Assembly (NCBI GenBank): GCA_026708685.1
Contig: JAPOUL010000113.1
Span: 1 to 64,000 of the forward strand
DNA length: 64,000 nt
Source: Bacteroidota bacterium
GTDB lineage: Bacteria > Bacteroidota > Rhodothermia > Rhodothermales > Bin80
Direction: 5' to 3'
The notes below the pieces were generated by a model. It saw only the letters and a list, made by a program, of their open reading frames with translations. It ran no database searches and was not told the DNA's origin. Positions 8,827 through 17,989 of this stretch are shown in pieces. The first letter of the stretch is position 1. Each line of letters starts with the position of its first letter. The position numbers and the translations under genes are program-made.

Positions 8827-9459
8827 TTAATCAGACCATGTAAACTGTTCGTCGCAGAATGCAATAAAGCGCAACGTAGTGGAACCAGTCACAATTTTAC
8901 TTCCAGAACTCAGTGGGGTAGGGGACAACACTGGTTCACCTTCAAGATAGGTTAGATTCGTTCCCATACCGGGCTGGATGTAATATTTATTGTGCTTAGG
9001 GTCATAGGTAATGATCGTTTGAGAGTCTCGGGAAATTTCATCATCTCCAAAGTCTATACGCACCCGTGCCTGCATTCCACGTCCCACAGTATTCTGCCCA
9101 GATCCAAGTTGACATGATACCCCTTTTCCAGGACCATCAATGATTACCAACCATCCTACAACGGGATCAGATGGAAGATTTGAACTGATATTGGGGGTTT
9201 TTAACGATTCATGAGCTTTAGAAGATGGTCCAGATCGAATGATGACTTTTGTCAACGGTTCACCAGTAGAAGGCTCTAAGCCTGACCCTGCATTCGGAGG
9301 CATATTTCCCTGGGCGATCCGAGTTGGTGGATCATCAGGAATCCTTAGAGACTCGTCATCCTGTCCAAGATTTAGATCACGAAATAAATCACTCCCTTTG
9401 TCGGGAATGATGGTAGGAACGTCTTCGGGAAGCCCGTCCTTGTTCAGTTTTTTTGCCAT
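8827..9459 (-). CDS. Soluble FHA domain protein
   Basis: A 210-residue cytoplasmic protein. The first ~100 residues are polar and disordered-looking, with several Thr/Ser next to acidic or Pro residues (DVPTIIPDKG, PPTRIAQGN), which are candidate phosphosites. The C-terminal part, from VGWLVIIDGPGKGVSCQL, is an FHA domain: NTVGRGMQARVRIDFGDD, EISRDSQTIITYD, and a degenerate loop where the usual S-x-N-G-x-x-V stands (GTNLTYLEGEPV). FHA proteins with a long N-terminal tail commonly act as kinase-regulated adaptors. It lies 11 bp downstream of the MotA/TolQ-type gene and 11 bp upstream of the phosphatase. Confidence 0.85.
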   Translation of the reverse strand: MAKKLNKDGLPEDVPTIIPDKGSDLFRDLNLGQDDESLRIPDDPPTRIAQGNMPPNAGSGLEPSTGEPLTKVIIRSGPSSKAHESLKTPNISSNLPSDPVVGWLVIIDGPGKGVSCQLGSGQNTVGRGMQARVRIDFGDDEISRDSQTIITYDPKHNKYYIQPGMGTNLTYLEGEPVLSPTPLSSGSKIVTGSTTLRFIAFCDEQFTWSD

Positions 9460-9470
9460 TTGAATGAAGT

Positions 9471-10286
9471 TTATTCTTCGTATAAACGATTGATGAGATG
9501 ATCTAAAACATACTGTCCAATCCCGTTGAGACCGGATTCCTCACGTCCCTGAGCAATATGTTGTAAGAAGACTAAAATTGCAGCCATCACCAAAGCTAGG
9601 AATGTTGTATTGAACGCGAGACCAAGTTTCGTTGTCATGGCTCCAAACCACATCTTGATCGCCTCAGAATCTTCTAAACTCGGCATGTCATTGGCTGCTG
9701 ACAGAGCAAGTGCAATCCCAATGACCGTTCCAATAAATCCAAGGGTAGGAATGAGCCAAACCACATAGCGGAGCATATTATACTTCAGATCAATCTCATG
9801 TTGCATAAGTTCCAAACTTGAATTGACCAGGCTACTTGCTTGATTCGCCGATTGGCTGATTTGGAATTGCTGAATGGCTCGTAGAATGAGCCGTTGGAGT
9901 CGGTGATCCTGACGGCGTTTAGACTCTTTGATTTTCCGAAAAATCGGGATAAGATCTTTGGAGCGTAGGATACTCGTATCATCATCTGGAAGGATTCGCA
10001 TTTTCAGCTGTTTTAGTTCCAGATTGGCACGATTAAAGCGCAGGATGACTTCTGCAATTCCAACCGAAAACATGAACCACATCAGATTTTGAATGGTGAA
10101 GGGATAGCGAACACTACCACGATCAAACAGAATATCCGAGAGATAAATTCGGTTGGTCCCTGTTTGCGGTATCGGCAACAATAATGAAAAGATCGTAATC
10201 AGAACCGATGCGATCGCAAGGGCAATAAGAACCCCTATCACTCGACTATTTGATTCCTTCAGATCTAAAAGATTAACAGAACTCAT
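9471..10286 (-). CDS. MotA/TolQ/ExbB-type proton channel protein
   Basis: A 271-residue membrane protein. Predicted helices lie at about 16-38, 61-81, 170-194 and 222-241. The third carries VVWLIPTLGFIGTVIGIALA and the fourth GLAFNTTFLALVMAAILVFL, the two pore-lining segments that define the MotA/TolQ/ExbB family. A basic, helical cytoplasmic segment (about 83-165) separates the two pairs. Members form pentameric channels around a dimeric MotB/ExbD-type partner and turn ion flow into motion. No separate tolR/exbD/motB gene is present in this window; the likely partner is the single-helix VWA protein encoded nearby. It begins the tight five-gene run ending at the VWA gene. Confidence 0.88.
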   Translation of the reverse strand: MSSVNLLDLKESNSRVIGVLIALAIASVLITIFSLLLPIPQTGTNRIYLSDILFDRGSVRYPFTIQNLMWFMFSVGIAEVILRFNRANLELKQLKMRILPDDDTSILRSKDLIPIFRKIKESKRRQDHRLQRLILRAIQQFQISQSANQASSLVNSSLELMQHEIDLKYNMLRYVVWLIPTLGFIGTVIGIALALSAANDMPSLEDSEAIKMWFGAMTTKLGLAFNTTFLALVMAAILVFLQHIAQGREESGLNGIGQYVLDHLINRLYEE

Positions 10287-10340
10287 TGGTTGAAGTTATC
10301 ATCACAATTAATGAACTTAAAAAGAGACGACCAAGGTTTG

Positions 10341-12236
10341 CTATGGAGATAGATGATTTATGAATATAAATAACGAAGCATTAATCGACAGAAATATGAT
10401 AATCATGATAATCACGATATTAAATTTAACCCGTTGAAATGTGGTAACAATTAGCCAAAGCCCCCACCAGAACACCATAAATACCGCAAGGGCATATGGA
10501 AACAAAAAACTAAGGAAATCACTATTAAAACCTGGGGTATAAGACAATAATAATAATAATGATCCAATAGCCAACCCAGATCCCAAAAATAATCTTAGTA
10601 ATCTTAATAATATACCTTTATAATCGAACCGTGTAACTCCCGAGCGAAAAACAAATTCTAATCTTTTTCTTGCATTTTTATGGCCCCGATCTGAAGCCAT
10701 TTTGAGCCATTCAGCAGCTTTGGAGTTGTTTTTAGTTACTCCAGTTCCGTTGAAATAACAAATGCCAAGCTCAAACTGGGAATCTGCATGCCCTTGTTCC
10801 GCGGCCTTGCGATACCATTTAACGGCTTGCCGTTTTTTGGAATGATTGCCAAGAAAATATTGTGAATCAATATGTCCATGAATTGCAGCTATTTGGACGC
10901 ATCTGAAACCCTCCCGATCGTTTCTTAATGTCCCTTGTCCCTTAAAATATCTCTGAGCAAGAGAAAATAATGCGTCAAGGTGACCATCATCAGCCGCTAA
11001 CTTTAACCATTTAACAGCTTCTTGTTCATCCTTGTTTATTCCAGCACCATCCAAAAATCTATTACCTATCTCATACTGTGCTTCAACATGTCCAAGATTT
11101 GCAGCTTGCAAGAATAAATTTGATGCTATTTCATCATTTTTTTCTACCCCTTGGCCATGAGCATATTTTACGCCAAGGTCATAAATGTAACTAGATGCAC
11201 TAAAAGATTCTGTTTCAATTAATTTAATTTGATCGATTTGGCGATACAGTGATTCAGTATCAGATGATTGAACATGATAATTTTCTTGTTGATCGGAAGA
11301 CGTTTTTTCTTTCAGTGGAGGATTTAACTCTTGCGAAAATCTAGGACGAATTTCATTCAAAAGTTCATTACAATTTTGAATTCGGTTTCGGAGATTGACA
11401 ACCAAACAATCATCAATGGATTGAAGAATCTCTTCATTGAATCGGCTGTGTCCAACAAGTTTTGCTGATGGGAGTGGATCTTCTCGACCATACATCAATT
11501 CAAATGCTCTTTTTTGGCTGGTTACTGGAATAGGTGGGGAAAACGGAGGGTTTCCACCAGCAACCATTCTCCACATTAGGGCTCCGACACCGTAGATATC
11601 CGTCCATGGGCCAATATCTCCTTCTCCGACTTGTTCTAATGCGGCATATCCATCTGAGTATGGGGCAAAAGACTTTGTATGTCTATTGATCTCATGCTTC
11701 GCAGCTCCAAAATCAATGAGAACAGGTACACTATCGGCTCGGCGAATTATGATATTTGAGGGTTTAATATCACGATGGCATACACCGGCATCATGAACTA
11801 GTTGTAATCCATTTAAGACTGGGAGAACGACCTGTAGCATATCATTTTCTGTAAATGGGTTTCCTTGTTTCTCTCTTTGTTCTAAAAGTATTGACAGAGG
11901 AACTCCATGAATGTAATCCATCACAATGTATGCAGTACCATTTGTATTGAATAAGTCTCTACAAGTCACAATATTTGGACACTCCCGAAAATTTTCAAGT
12001 TGTCTTGCTTCTTTGATGAAGCGGTCCAGGCTCTCTTGAAATGATTCCCGAAATTCTTCTTTACTTGGTTGGACAATACCATTTTGACGAATACACAATT
12101 CTACTGGGAAGAACTCCTTGAGTGCGACATCAATCCCAAGAGATGGATGCTTAGCTTTATAGATAATCCCAAAACCTCCAGTTCCGAGAACAGAGAGGAT
12201 TTCATACCCATGAATAATGGTGTGAGGTGCGAGCAT
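10341..12236 (-). CDS. Ser/Thr protein kinase with Sel1 repeats and C-terminal membrane helices
   Basis: A 631-residue protein. Residues about 12-300 form a Hanks-type kinase: glycine loop GTGGFGIIYKAKH, Lys in VALKEFF, catalytic loop VCHRDIKPSN, metal-binding DFGAAKHE, and a TDIYGVGALMW segment. About five Sel1-like repeats follow (roughly 350-540; AQYEIGNRFLDGAGINKDEQ, DSQFELGICYFNGTG), then three hydrophobic helices (about 550-630), so kinase and repeats appear to be on the same, cytoplasmic side. The kinase half is closely similar to the neighbouring kinase gene, pointing to a tandem duplication, but the arrangement of membrane and repeat parts differs. It lies 54 bp upstream of the MotA/TolQ-type gene on the same strand. 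Confidence 0.92.
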   Translation of the reverse strand: MLAPHTIIHGYEILSVLGTGGFGIIYKAKHPSLGIDVALKEFFPVELCIRQNGIVQPSKEEFRESFQESLDRFIKEARQLENFRECPNIVTCRDLFNTNGTAYIVMDYIHGVPLSILLEQREKQGNPFTENDMLQVVLPVLNGLQLVHDAGVCHRDIKPSNIIIRRADSVPVLIDFGAAKHEINRHTKSFAPYSDGYAALEQVGEGDIGPWTDIYGVGALMWRMVAGGNPPFSPPIPVTSQKRAFELMYGREDPLPSAKLVGHSRFNEEILQSIDDCLVVNLRNRIQNCNELLNEIRPRFSQELNPPLKEKTSSDQQENYHVQSSDTESLYRQIDQIKLIETESFSASSYIYDLGVKYAHGQGVEKNDEIASNLFLQAANLGHVEAQYEIGNRFLDGAGINKDEQEAVKWLKLAADDGHLDALFSLAQRYFKGQGTLRNDREGFRCVQIAAIHGHIDSQYFLGNHSKKRQAVKWYRKAAEQGHADSQFELGICYFNGTGVTKNNSKAAEWLKMASDRGHKNARKRLEFVFRSGVTRFDYKGILLRLLRLFLGSGLAIGSLLLLLSYTPGFNSDFLSFLFPYALAVFMVFWWGLWLIVTTFQRVKFNIVIIMIIIFLSINASLFIFINHLSP

Positions 12237-12400
12237 GACTGCTAAATCACATTAAGATTAGTCACTAAAACAACACCACATTCAACGGTTTCATTTCAAG
12301 ACTGGTTGCATGATTATTTTCAAAATGATCTTGATGAACTGGCAAATAGGATCAATTACAATGTCCTGATTGAATCTGTGCAGTCCAATCGTGTAGCGAA

Positions 12401-14749
12401 TTATTGTGGGCATTCAGCAATGATTTGAGCTGAATACCGCTCCGCTTGACGGAGAGCATATCCAGTTAACTGGGGGCGGACAGTAGAATTCAATCTCTCA
12501 AAGTCTTCATCCTCTGGCATGAATACCAAGCCAGAATGAAGCCAAGCATACGCCAAGACATAATTTTCTGAGTTTGAATAGTATTCTGCAAGAAATTTCA
12601 TGGCATCCACATGGCACTGATTCGCGGCAAGGCGAAACCACCTGAGTGCCTGACGATAGTTTTCTGGAACCCCGTAACCATAGGAGTACATGATACCTAT
12701 ACTAAATTGAGCATCCGCATGACCTTGCTCAGCTGCGAGCTGATACCACTCCAAGGCCTCACCATTATCTTCTTGGACTCCATGACCATAAAAATACATT
12801 TCTCCAATCTGATATTGTGCATCTGCAAATCCTTGATCAGCAGCAAGTTTGTACCACTTCATGGCTTCAAGCTTGTCTTCCTGAACCCCAAAGCCATAGT
12901 AATACATGTCCCCCAAACGATACTGTGCAGGGAAAAGCTCCTGATCGGCTGCCAATCTGTACCATTTCAGTGCCTCAAGATTGTCTTCTTGAACCCCCTG
13001 ACCATAGTAATACATATCTCCAACACTATACTGTGCGGTGGGAAGTCCTTGATCGGCGGCGAGCCGAAACCATTTGAGTGCCTCGCTATGGTCTTCAGCA
13101 ACCCCATAGCCATAATAATGCATGACCCCAATACTGAACTGGGCAGCGGCATGATCTTGCTGGGCCGCAAGTCCGTACCATTCCATGGCTTCGGAGTAAT
13201 CTTCTTCAACCCCGTGGCCATAGTAGTACATATCTCCAATATTGTATTGTGCCTCTGCAAGATCTTGTTCAGCTGCTAGACTGAACCATCTGAAGGCCTC
13301 AAGATTGTCTTCCTCTACACCATTGCCCATATAGTACATGGTTCCAAGTGAATATTGTGCCATTGCAAGCCCCTGAATTGCAGCCTCACGGTACCATCTT
13401 ACCGCTTCTTCATCGTCTTCAACGACTCCCTGTCCGAGGTCATATATAAACCCAAGACTCAGCTGTGCTTCTGCATGTCCTTGATGAGCAGCACGATCGT
13501 ACCATTTGACTGCTTCTGTAAGATCTTCTGGCATTCCGAATAAACCATTGTCATAGGCAAGACCAAGCTTGAATTGAGCATCCGCATCCCCACTTTGAGC
13601 ATCCGCCATGATGTTTTCAATACTCTCACCTTCATTCATCCTGAACAATGCAAATATTGTGAGTAGCAAGAGGATGATACCACAGGTTAATCCCCAAACT
13701 AAAGGTTTTCGTGATTTTCGTGATGTGTGATTAGAAGATCTTTTGAAATCATTTTGCTCCGACGTATCTACAATGGTTTCTTGATTTGTGATTGCAGAGG
13801 TAGGCTTAGATGAATGACTCTGAGGGAATGAATTTCCAGTCACTGAATCAAGCCTTTCCATGAGTTCTTTGCAGCTTTGAATACGATTTTTAACATTGAT
13901 GATCAGCGAATCATCTATGGCTTGCAGTATTTGATGTGAAAACCGCTCAGCACCGATTACTGTTGATGATGGCAAAGGATCTTCTCGCCCATGCATCAGA
14001 TCAAATGCTCTTTTTTGCGAGTTCATGGGAATTGGTGGATCAAATGGAGGATTCCCCCCAGCCACAATCCGCCACATCAGTGCACCTATACCATAGATAT
14101 CTGTCCAAGGGCCAATGTCTCCCTCTCCAACTTGCTCTATCGCTGCGTACCCATCTGAGTAGGGTGCAAATGATTTTGTATGTTGGGAAATTTCATGTTT
14201 CGCAGCACCAAAATCAATTAATACGGGCACACTGTCATCGCGGCGTATAATTATATTGGATGGCTTAATATCTCGATGGCATACCCCCGATTCATGTACA
14301 ACTTGAAGCCCTCTTAATACTGGGAGTATGACCTGAAGAAGCTCACTTTCGTTCAATGGTTTTCCACGCTTTTCTCTCTGCTCAAGAAGTACGGATAAAG
14401 GAACTCCAAGAACATATTCCATCACAATGTAGGCTGTACCATTCGCCATAAAGAGGTCCCTGCAGGTGACGATATTCGGACAATTGTGAAAGTTTTCCAA
14501 CTGCCTCGCCTCCTTGACGAATCGATCCAGTCCCTCGTTGTAGGATTCCTGAAACTCTAATTTGCTCGGCTTTACAAGTCCATTTTGACGAATACATATT
14601 TGAGATGGAAAATACTCCTTGATAGCCACATCAATTCCTAGTTCTTGATGTCTGCCTTTGTATACGATTCCAAACCCTCCTTGGCCAATCACCGAGGAGA
14701 TTTCATACCCATTGAGATGTATTCCTACTGGAAGCATGTTATGACTCAA
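12401..14749 (-). CDS. Ser/Thr protein kinase with one membrane helix and a Sel1-repeat ectodomain
   Basis: A 782-residue protein. The N-terminal kinase (about 12-300) has GQGGFGIVYKGRH, VAIKEYFPS, VCHRDIKPSN, DFGAAKHE and TDIYGIGALMW. A Ser/Thr-rich linker is followed by one membrane helix (about 347-367, GLTCGIILLLLTIFALF) and then nine regular 36-residue Sel1 repeats (AQ[FY]xxG...GxGVxED...A..W[YF]xLAA) and a degenerate tenth. By orientation the repeats should be periplasmic, suiting a receptor or scaffold, whereas in the paralogue they come before the membrane helices. It is the first gene of the cluster, 164 bp before the second kinase. The strong identity of the kinase halves suggests duplication of the whole gene with later rearrangement of the C-terminus. 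Confidence 0.93.
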   Translation of the reverse strand: MSHNMLPVGIHLNGYEISSVIGQGGFGIVYKGRHQELGIDVAIKEYFPSQICIRQNGLVKPSKLEFQESYNEGLDRFVKEARQLENFHNCPNIVTCRDLFMANGTAYIVMEYVLGVPLSVLLEQREKRGKPLNESELLQVILPVLRGLQVVHESGVCHRDIKPSNIIIRRDDSVPVLIDFGAAKHEISQHTKSFAPYSDGYAAIEQVGEGDIGPWTDIYGIGALMWRIVAGGNPPFDPPIPMNSQKRAFDLMHGREDPLPSSTVIGAERFSHQILQAIDDSLIINVKNRIQSCKELMERLDSVTGNSFPQSHSSKPTSAITNQETIVDTSEQNDFKRSSNHTSRKSRKPLVWGLTCGIILLLLTIFALFRMNEGESIENIMADAQSGDADAQFKLGLAYDNGLFGMPEDLTEAVKWYDRAAHQGHAEAQLSLGFIYDLGQGVVEDDEEAVRWYREAAIQGLAMAQYSLGTMYYMGNGVEEDNLEAFRWFSLAAEQDLAEAQYNIGDMYYYGHGVEEDYSEAMEWYGLAAQQDHAAAQFSIGVMHYYGYGVAEDHSEALKWFRLAADQGLPTAQYSVGDMYYYGQGVQEDNLEALKWYRLAADQELFPAQYRLGDMYYYGFGVQEDKLEAMKWYKLAADQGFADAQYQIGEMYFYGHGVQEDNGEALEWYQLAAEQGHADAQFSIGIMYSYGYGVPENYRQALRWFRLAANQCHVDAMKFLAEYYSNSENYVLAYAWLHSGLVFMPEDEDFERLNSTVRPQLTGYALRQAERYSAQIIAECPQ
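12620..13600 (-). repeat. 108-bp tandem coding repeat (Sel1 units)
   Basis: Nine successive 108-bp units encode the Sel1 repeats of the second kinase. Several adjacent units are nearly the same at DNA level (recurring segments coding for MYYYGxGVxED and LAADQ), which suggests recent unit duplication. The out-of-frame open stretches on the other strand are by-products of the repeat. Confidence 0.85.
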
Positions 14750-15249
14750 GTTCTATCGTTATTAGAACGATCCCAAACAGGATATCCAATGAGTAGCAGG
14801 AAAAGGTAAATGTTCGGTAACATTCGAAATATGTGTATATTTCAGCAATCATGATTCATGACAACTAGGAATATTTCAGTTGCAATGATTCAAATTGTTG
14901 AATTAGCGAGAGTTCTACAAATTTGATGATGGAATTGTTGTATAGGTTGAGAAGCAACTTGAGAAACTTGCAACCACGATCAAATTCTAGTTTTGACTAT
15001 GATCACCGCACTGGTGTGTCATTTACGGGGAATTTCGCCATTCAAGTAGCAATATCTTGTAGAATGATGATCCGATCAATCTATGGTGGTAGATCACGTG
15101 TTGTATTCGCTGGAGGACTGATCTAACTTTGATGGATCTATGTTCTGTGATTCGGTGGTTCGTTGTAATGCTTACACTATGTAAATCTACCATTAAACAG
15201 TTCTCATCCAACCGTGGGGATCAATAGATAAAGATGTACAAGTACGCAT
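14750..15249. other. Divergent intergenic stretch, 500 bp
   Basis: Lies between the minus-strand kinase cluster and a plus-strand glycosyltransferase, so it should hold both promoters. A perfect 7-bp inverted pair GAAATAT-gtgt-ATATTTC is at 14826-14843, 77 bp upstream of the kinase start and therefore a possible operator. No supported coding frame. Confidence 0.45.
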
Positions 15250-16410
15250 ATGGAAGCTATACCATTAGATAGTAACCCTCAAAGGATTGTTCTTGTTGGA
15301 CCAATGTATCCTTTTCGTGGGGGTATTGCACATCTGTCCGAGAGAATGGCGACGGGTTTTGTAGAACGAGGGTATCATGTTTCAGCAATCACGTTTACTC
15401 GCCAATATCCTAATTTCCTTTTCCCTGGGAAAACTCAGTACGAAACCCAAGCTGTTCCAGATCGTGCTGTGGACGCAGAGCGGCTGATTGATTCATTGAA
15501 TCCATTTTCGTGGTGGAAGGCATCAAGAAGAATTCAAGAAATGGAGCCGGACATTGTGATTTTCAGATACTGGCTTCCCTTTTTTGCACCAGCATTTGGT
15601 ACAATCGCCCGTTTGCTCTCTTACCGTGGAATTAAGTCAATTGCGGTAGTTGACAACGCCCTGCCTCACGAACGTCGTCTTGGAGATATTGCATTAGGGG
15701 GTTACTTCTTCAGAGCTATCAAGGGGTGTGTTGTCATGTCTTCCTCGGTTGGTAAAGATATTGATTCCATGAATTTATCTTGCCCTAAGGTTTATGCTCC
15801 TCATCCGCTCTATGATAGTTTTGGTGCCCCATCCGATCCTGTTAAAGCACGTGAAAAATTACAAATAGATCATGATGCACCAGTAGTCCTCTTTTTTGGC
15901 TTTATTAGGAGATACAAGGGCTTACATATTTTGATTGAGAGCATTAGTGAAATCAAAGAAATACTCCCGAATATCCGTGTTCTTGTGGCTGGAGAGTTTT
16001 ATGAAGATGAGGCTTTTTGTAAAGTACAAGTCAAAGATCTTGGTTTATCAGATCAAATACGTTTTTTTGATCATTACATTCCAAAAGATGATGTGGCAGG
16101 TTATTTTGCTGCTGCAGATGTAGTCGTTCAACCATATCTATCAGCAACTCAGAGTGGAGTTGCTCAGGTTGCGTATCATTTTGAAGTACCAGTGATCACT
16201 ACGGATGTAGGTGGATTGGCAGAAGTGGTGGCCCACGAGGAGGCTGGGCTCATTGTGCCTCCTAATGATTTCGAAGCACTTACTCACGCAATTAAAAGAT
16301 TTTTTCTTGAGGAGATGAAAGACAAACTTACAAAGGGGGTACAGTCCCAGAAAGGACAATTTGGATGGGACAGACTACTTGATGCCATTGAGATCGTCAT
16401 CAATACCTGA
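15250..16410 (+). CDS. GT-B fold glycosyltransferase (family 4-like)
   Basis: A 386-residue protein. The N-terminal Rossmann part opens with IVLVGPMYPFRGGIAHLSER, where GGI is the usual acceptor-side loop. The C-terminal half contains LFFGFIRRYKGLHILIESI, VAGEFYEDEA, ADVVVQPYLSATQSGVAQVA and VITTDVGGLAEVVAHEEAGL, the donor-binding region of family 4 retaining glycosyltransferases. It should transfer a sugar from a nucleotide donor in the cytoplasm during glycan or glycolipid synthesis; the substrate cannot be told. It stands alone, away from the polysaccharide genes at 31-35 kb. Confidence 0.9.
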   Translation: MEAIPLDSNPQRIVLVGPMYPFRGGIAHLSERMATGFVERGYHVSAITFTRQYPNFLFPGKTQYETQAVPDRAVDAERLIDSLNPFSWWKASRRIQEMEPDIVIFRYWLPFFAPAFGTIARLLSYRGIKSIAVVDNALPHERRLGDIALGGYFFRAIKGCVVMSSSVGKDIDSMNLSCPKVYAPHPLYDSFGAPSDPVKAREKLQIDHDAPVVLFFGFIRRYKGLHILIESISEIKEILPNIRVLVAGEFYEDEAFCKVQVKDLGLSDQIRFFDHYIPKDDVAGYFAAADVVVQPYLSATQSGVAQVAYHFEVPVITTDVGGLAEVVAHEEAGLIVPPNDFEALTHAIKRFFLEEMKDKLTKGVQSQKGQFGWDRLLDAIEIVINT

Positions 16411-16548
16411 ATTGTTAGTACAACATCACCAACGATAGGATTGAATGATCATGATGATGATTTCTTGAGATAAGATTAATTTGAATCTAAATATGGAAGA
16501 AGCATAATTTGATGTAGGGCTTGCGATCAGAACAGAACTATTGAGTGA

Positions 16549-17436
16549 TCAGGCCTTATTTTCTTGATTAATACGGTAAGCCATACTTGCGAGTACATAT
16601 GATTGATTCTCAATTACTGCTCTGCTCGCACCATCTGCGTTGGGAAATAAGCGGGCGGCATTGATGCCAAAGAGGCTACAAAGTTTATAGAGTTTGAAAC
16701 ATTCAGAAATGGGCATTGTCAGTTTGAGAATTGATTGATCTGAGGGTAGATACTCTTCAAGACTTTTAATGAACACAGGTTCATCTACTTTTTCAAGGAG
16801 TGGATGGACGGTAAAAACTCCATGTTGAGCAACTACATTTTTTGAAACAGAACCACTAACCTTAAGAACTCTAACTTCGCCCCGAAAAGTATTCTTAGAG
16901 GTTCCCTTATCAAAAGCAAATATAGCTATTTCTTGATCACCTTTCCAATCAGGCTCAGATAGTGCATGACTCATGGCAAAATAAGCTGCTATAAACGGAT
17001 TGGTGGTCCAATCAAGAAGTCGGGTAGGGATCCCATGAAGTTGTGCCATTGCCATAGCATCAATTAATTCTTCATGTGGCCATTCATCAAGGTTGGGTAG
17101 ATACTTTTGAAAGTTATGATCAAACAAATTTCTTTCTCGGAATCCGACAGAATCATTGGGAATTATACTCCCGGCTTCGTCACAGAAGTAGATAAAATCC
17201 CTTAACATTGAAAATTCTGCCCAAACTAAATCTTGAGAAAGCAATTTATCAGAGATTAAATGCTTGAACACTTCAATCGACTGAGGGCGTAAAAGTGTAG
17301 GAATTAAATCCCATTGAGCATTGCCTTGCCCTCTATAAATTACTTCGGTATCATCAAAGTTAGTGCTTTGGTGTAATGCACTTAATTCAGCCCATATGGA
17401 ATCTGCAGTCTCCAACTTTCTATTTTTGATCATCAT
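16549..17436 (-). CDS. FRG domain protein
   Basis: A 295-residue protein. The FRG signature is clear: VIYRGQGNAQWDLIPTLLR near residue 33 and the partner block LHGIPTRLLDWTTNPFIAAYFA near 140. The FRG domain takes its name from the F/Y-R-G motif and is frequent in accessory regions and defence-linked loci; its chemistry is not settled. The gene follows a small gene by 27 bp on the same strand, so the two probably form an operon. The start at 17436 gives MMIKNRKLE; the second Met is equally possible. Confidence 0.85.
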   Translation of the reverse strand: MMIKNRKLETADSIWAELSALHQSTNFDDTEVIYRGQGNAQWDLIPTLLRPQSIEVFKHLISDKLLSQDLVWAEFSMLRDFIYFCDEAGSIIPNDSVGFRERNLFDHNFQKYLPNLDEWPHEELIDAMAMAQLHGIPTRLLDWTTNPFIAAYFAMSHALSEPDWKGDQEIAIFAFDKGTSKNTFRGEVRVLKVSGSVSKNVVAQHGVFTVHPLLEKVDEPVFIKSLEEYLPSDQSILKLTMPISECFKLYKLCSLFGINAARLFPNADGASRAVIENQSYVLASMAYRINQENKA

Positions 17437-17463
17437 CTTGAGTTAATGACCATTTGATAAGAT

Positions 17464-17718
17464 TTAAGATCGCGTATATGGCTTGACCCCAATCATTCTA
17501 CCAGAGCCAACATGCTCCATGATGGTTGTGTAGGGAAAGATGGTTCTCGTCCGGATTGTCCATGACTCCATGTCTTCCCTATCTCTGACGATTACCTTGT
17601 GAGTTGGTGACCACTCCAATAATTTAGGTAAATCAGGATAGAAAACTTCCCAGACTGATCGATCACTGAGTGTGATTTTTTTTCCGTAATTTTCAATCTT
17701 AACAATCTGAAGTTCCAT
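17464..17718 (-). CDS. Small protein of unknown function upstream of the FRG gene
   Basis: An 84-residue protein with an alternating strand-like pattern (IVKIENYGKKITLSDRSVWE, then WSPTHKVIVRDRE), suggesting a small all-beta fold. I do not recognise a family. It starts with ATG and is followed after 27 bp by the FRG gene, so it may be a partner or a neutralising protein; that is inferred from operon layout alone. The even codon pattern and the clean start support a real gene. Confidence 0.6.
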   Translation of the reverse strand: MELQIVKIENYGKKITLSDRSVWEVFYPDLPKLLEWSPTHKVIVRDREDMESWTIRTRTIFPYTTIMEHVGSGRMIGVKPYTRS

Positions 17719-17989
17719 GGATCAATTAGTGAATGGATTTAGAATATCTTATAGTTTTAATTTTATCGTTTGTTCCATAATTGTATTTCTTGGAAATGTC
17801 ATTCTCTCTCCACTTAATAGAACATAGAGTTGATGTATTGGATGAGAAAACACGGCTCTGACAGTATTTGGTCTATCCTCACGGGAATTGTCTTTTCTAA
17901 ACTGCTACCACCAAAATCATGAGTATAATTCATCGTAGATTTCCGAATTATTACTTGATCTGAATCAATTAAGATGAATAACCCTTAAC

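Noticed and set aside
12611-13279. 222-residue plus-strand protein opposite the Sel1 repeats
   Set aside because: It is antisense to a clearly coding 108-bp repeat, which gives long stop-free frames by periodicity.
5066-14749. Zorya defence system
   Set aside because: A MotA/TolQ-type gene and a single-helix partner are present, but there is no OmpA-type ZorB domain, ZorC or the ZorD helicase/nuclease.
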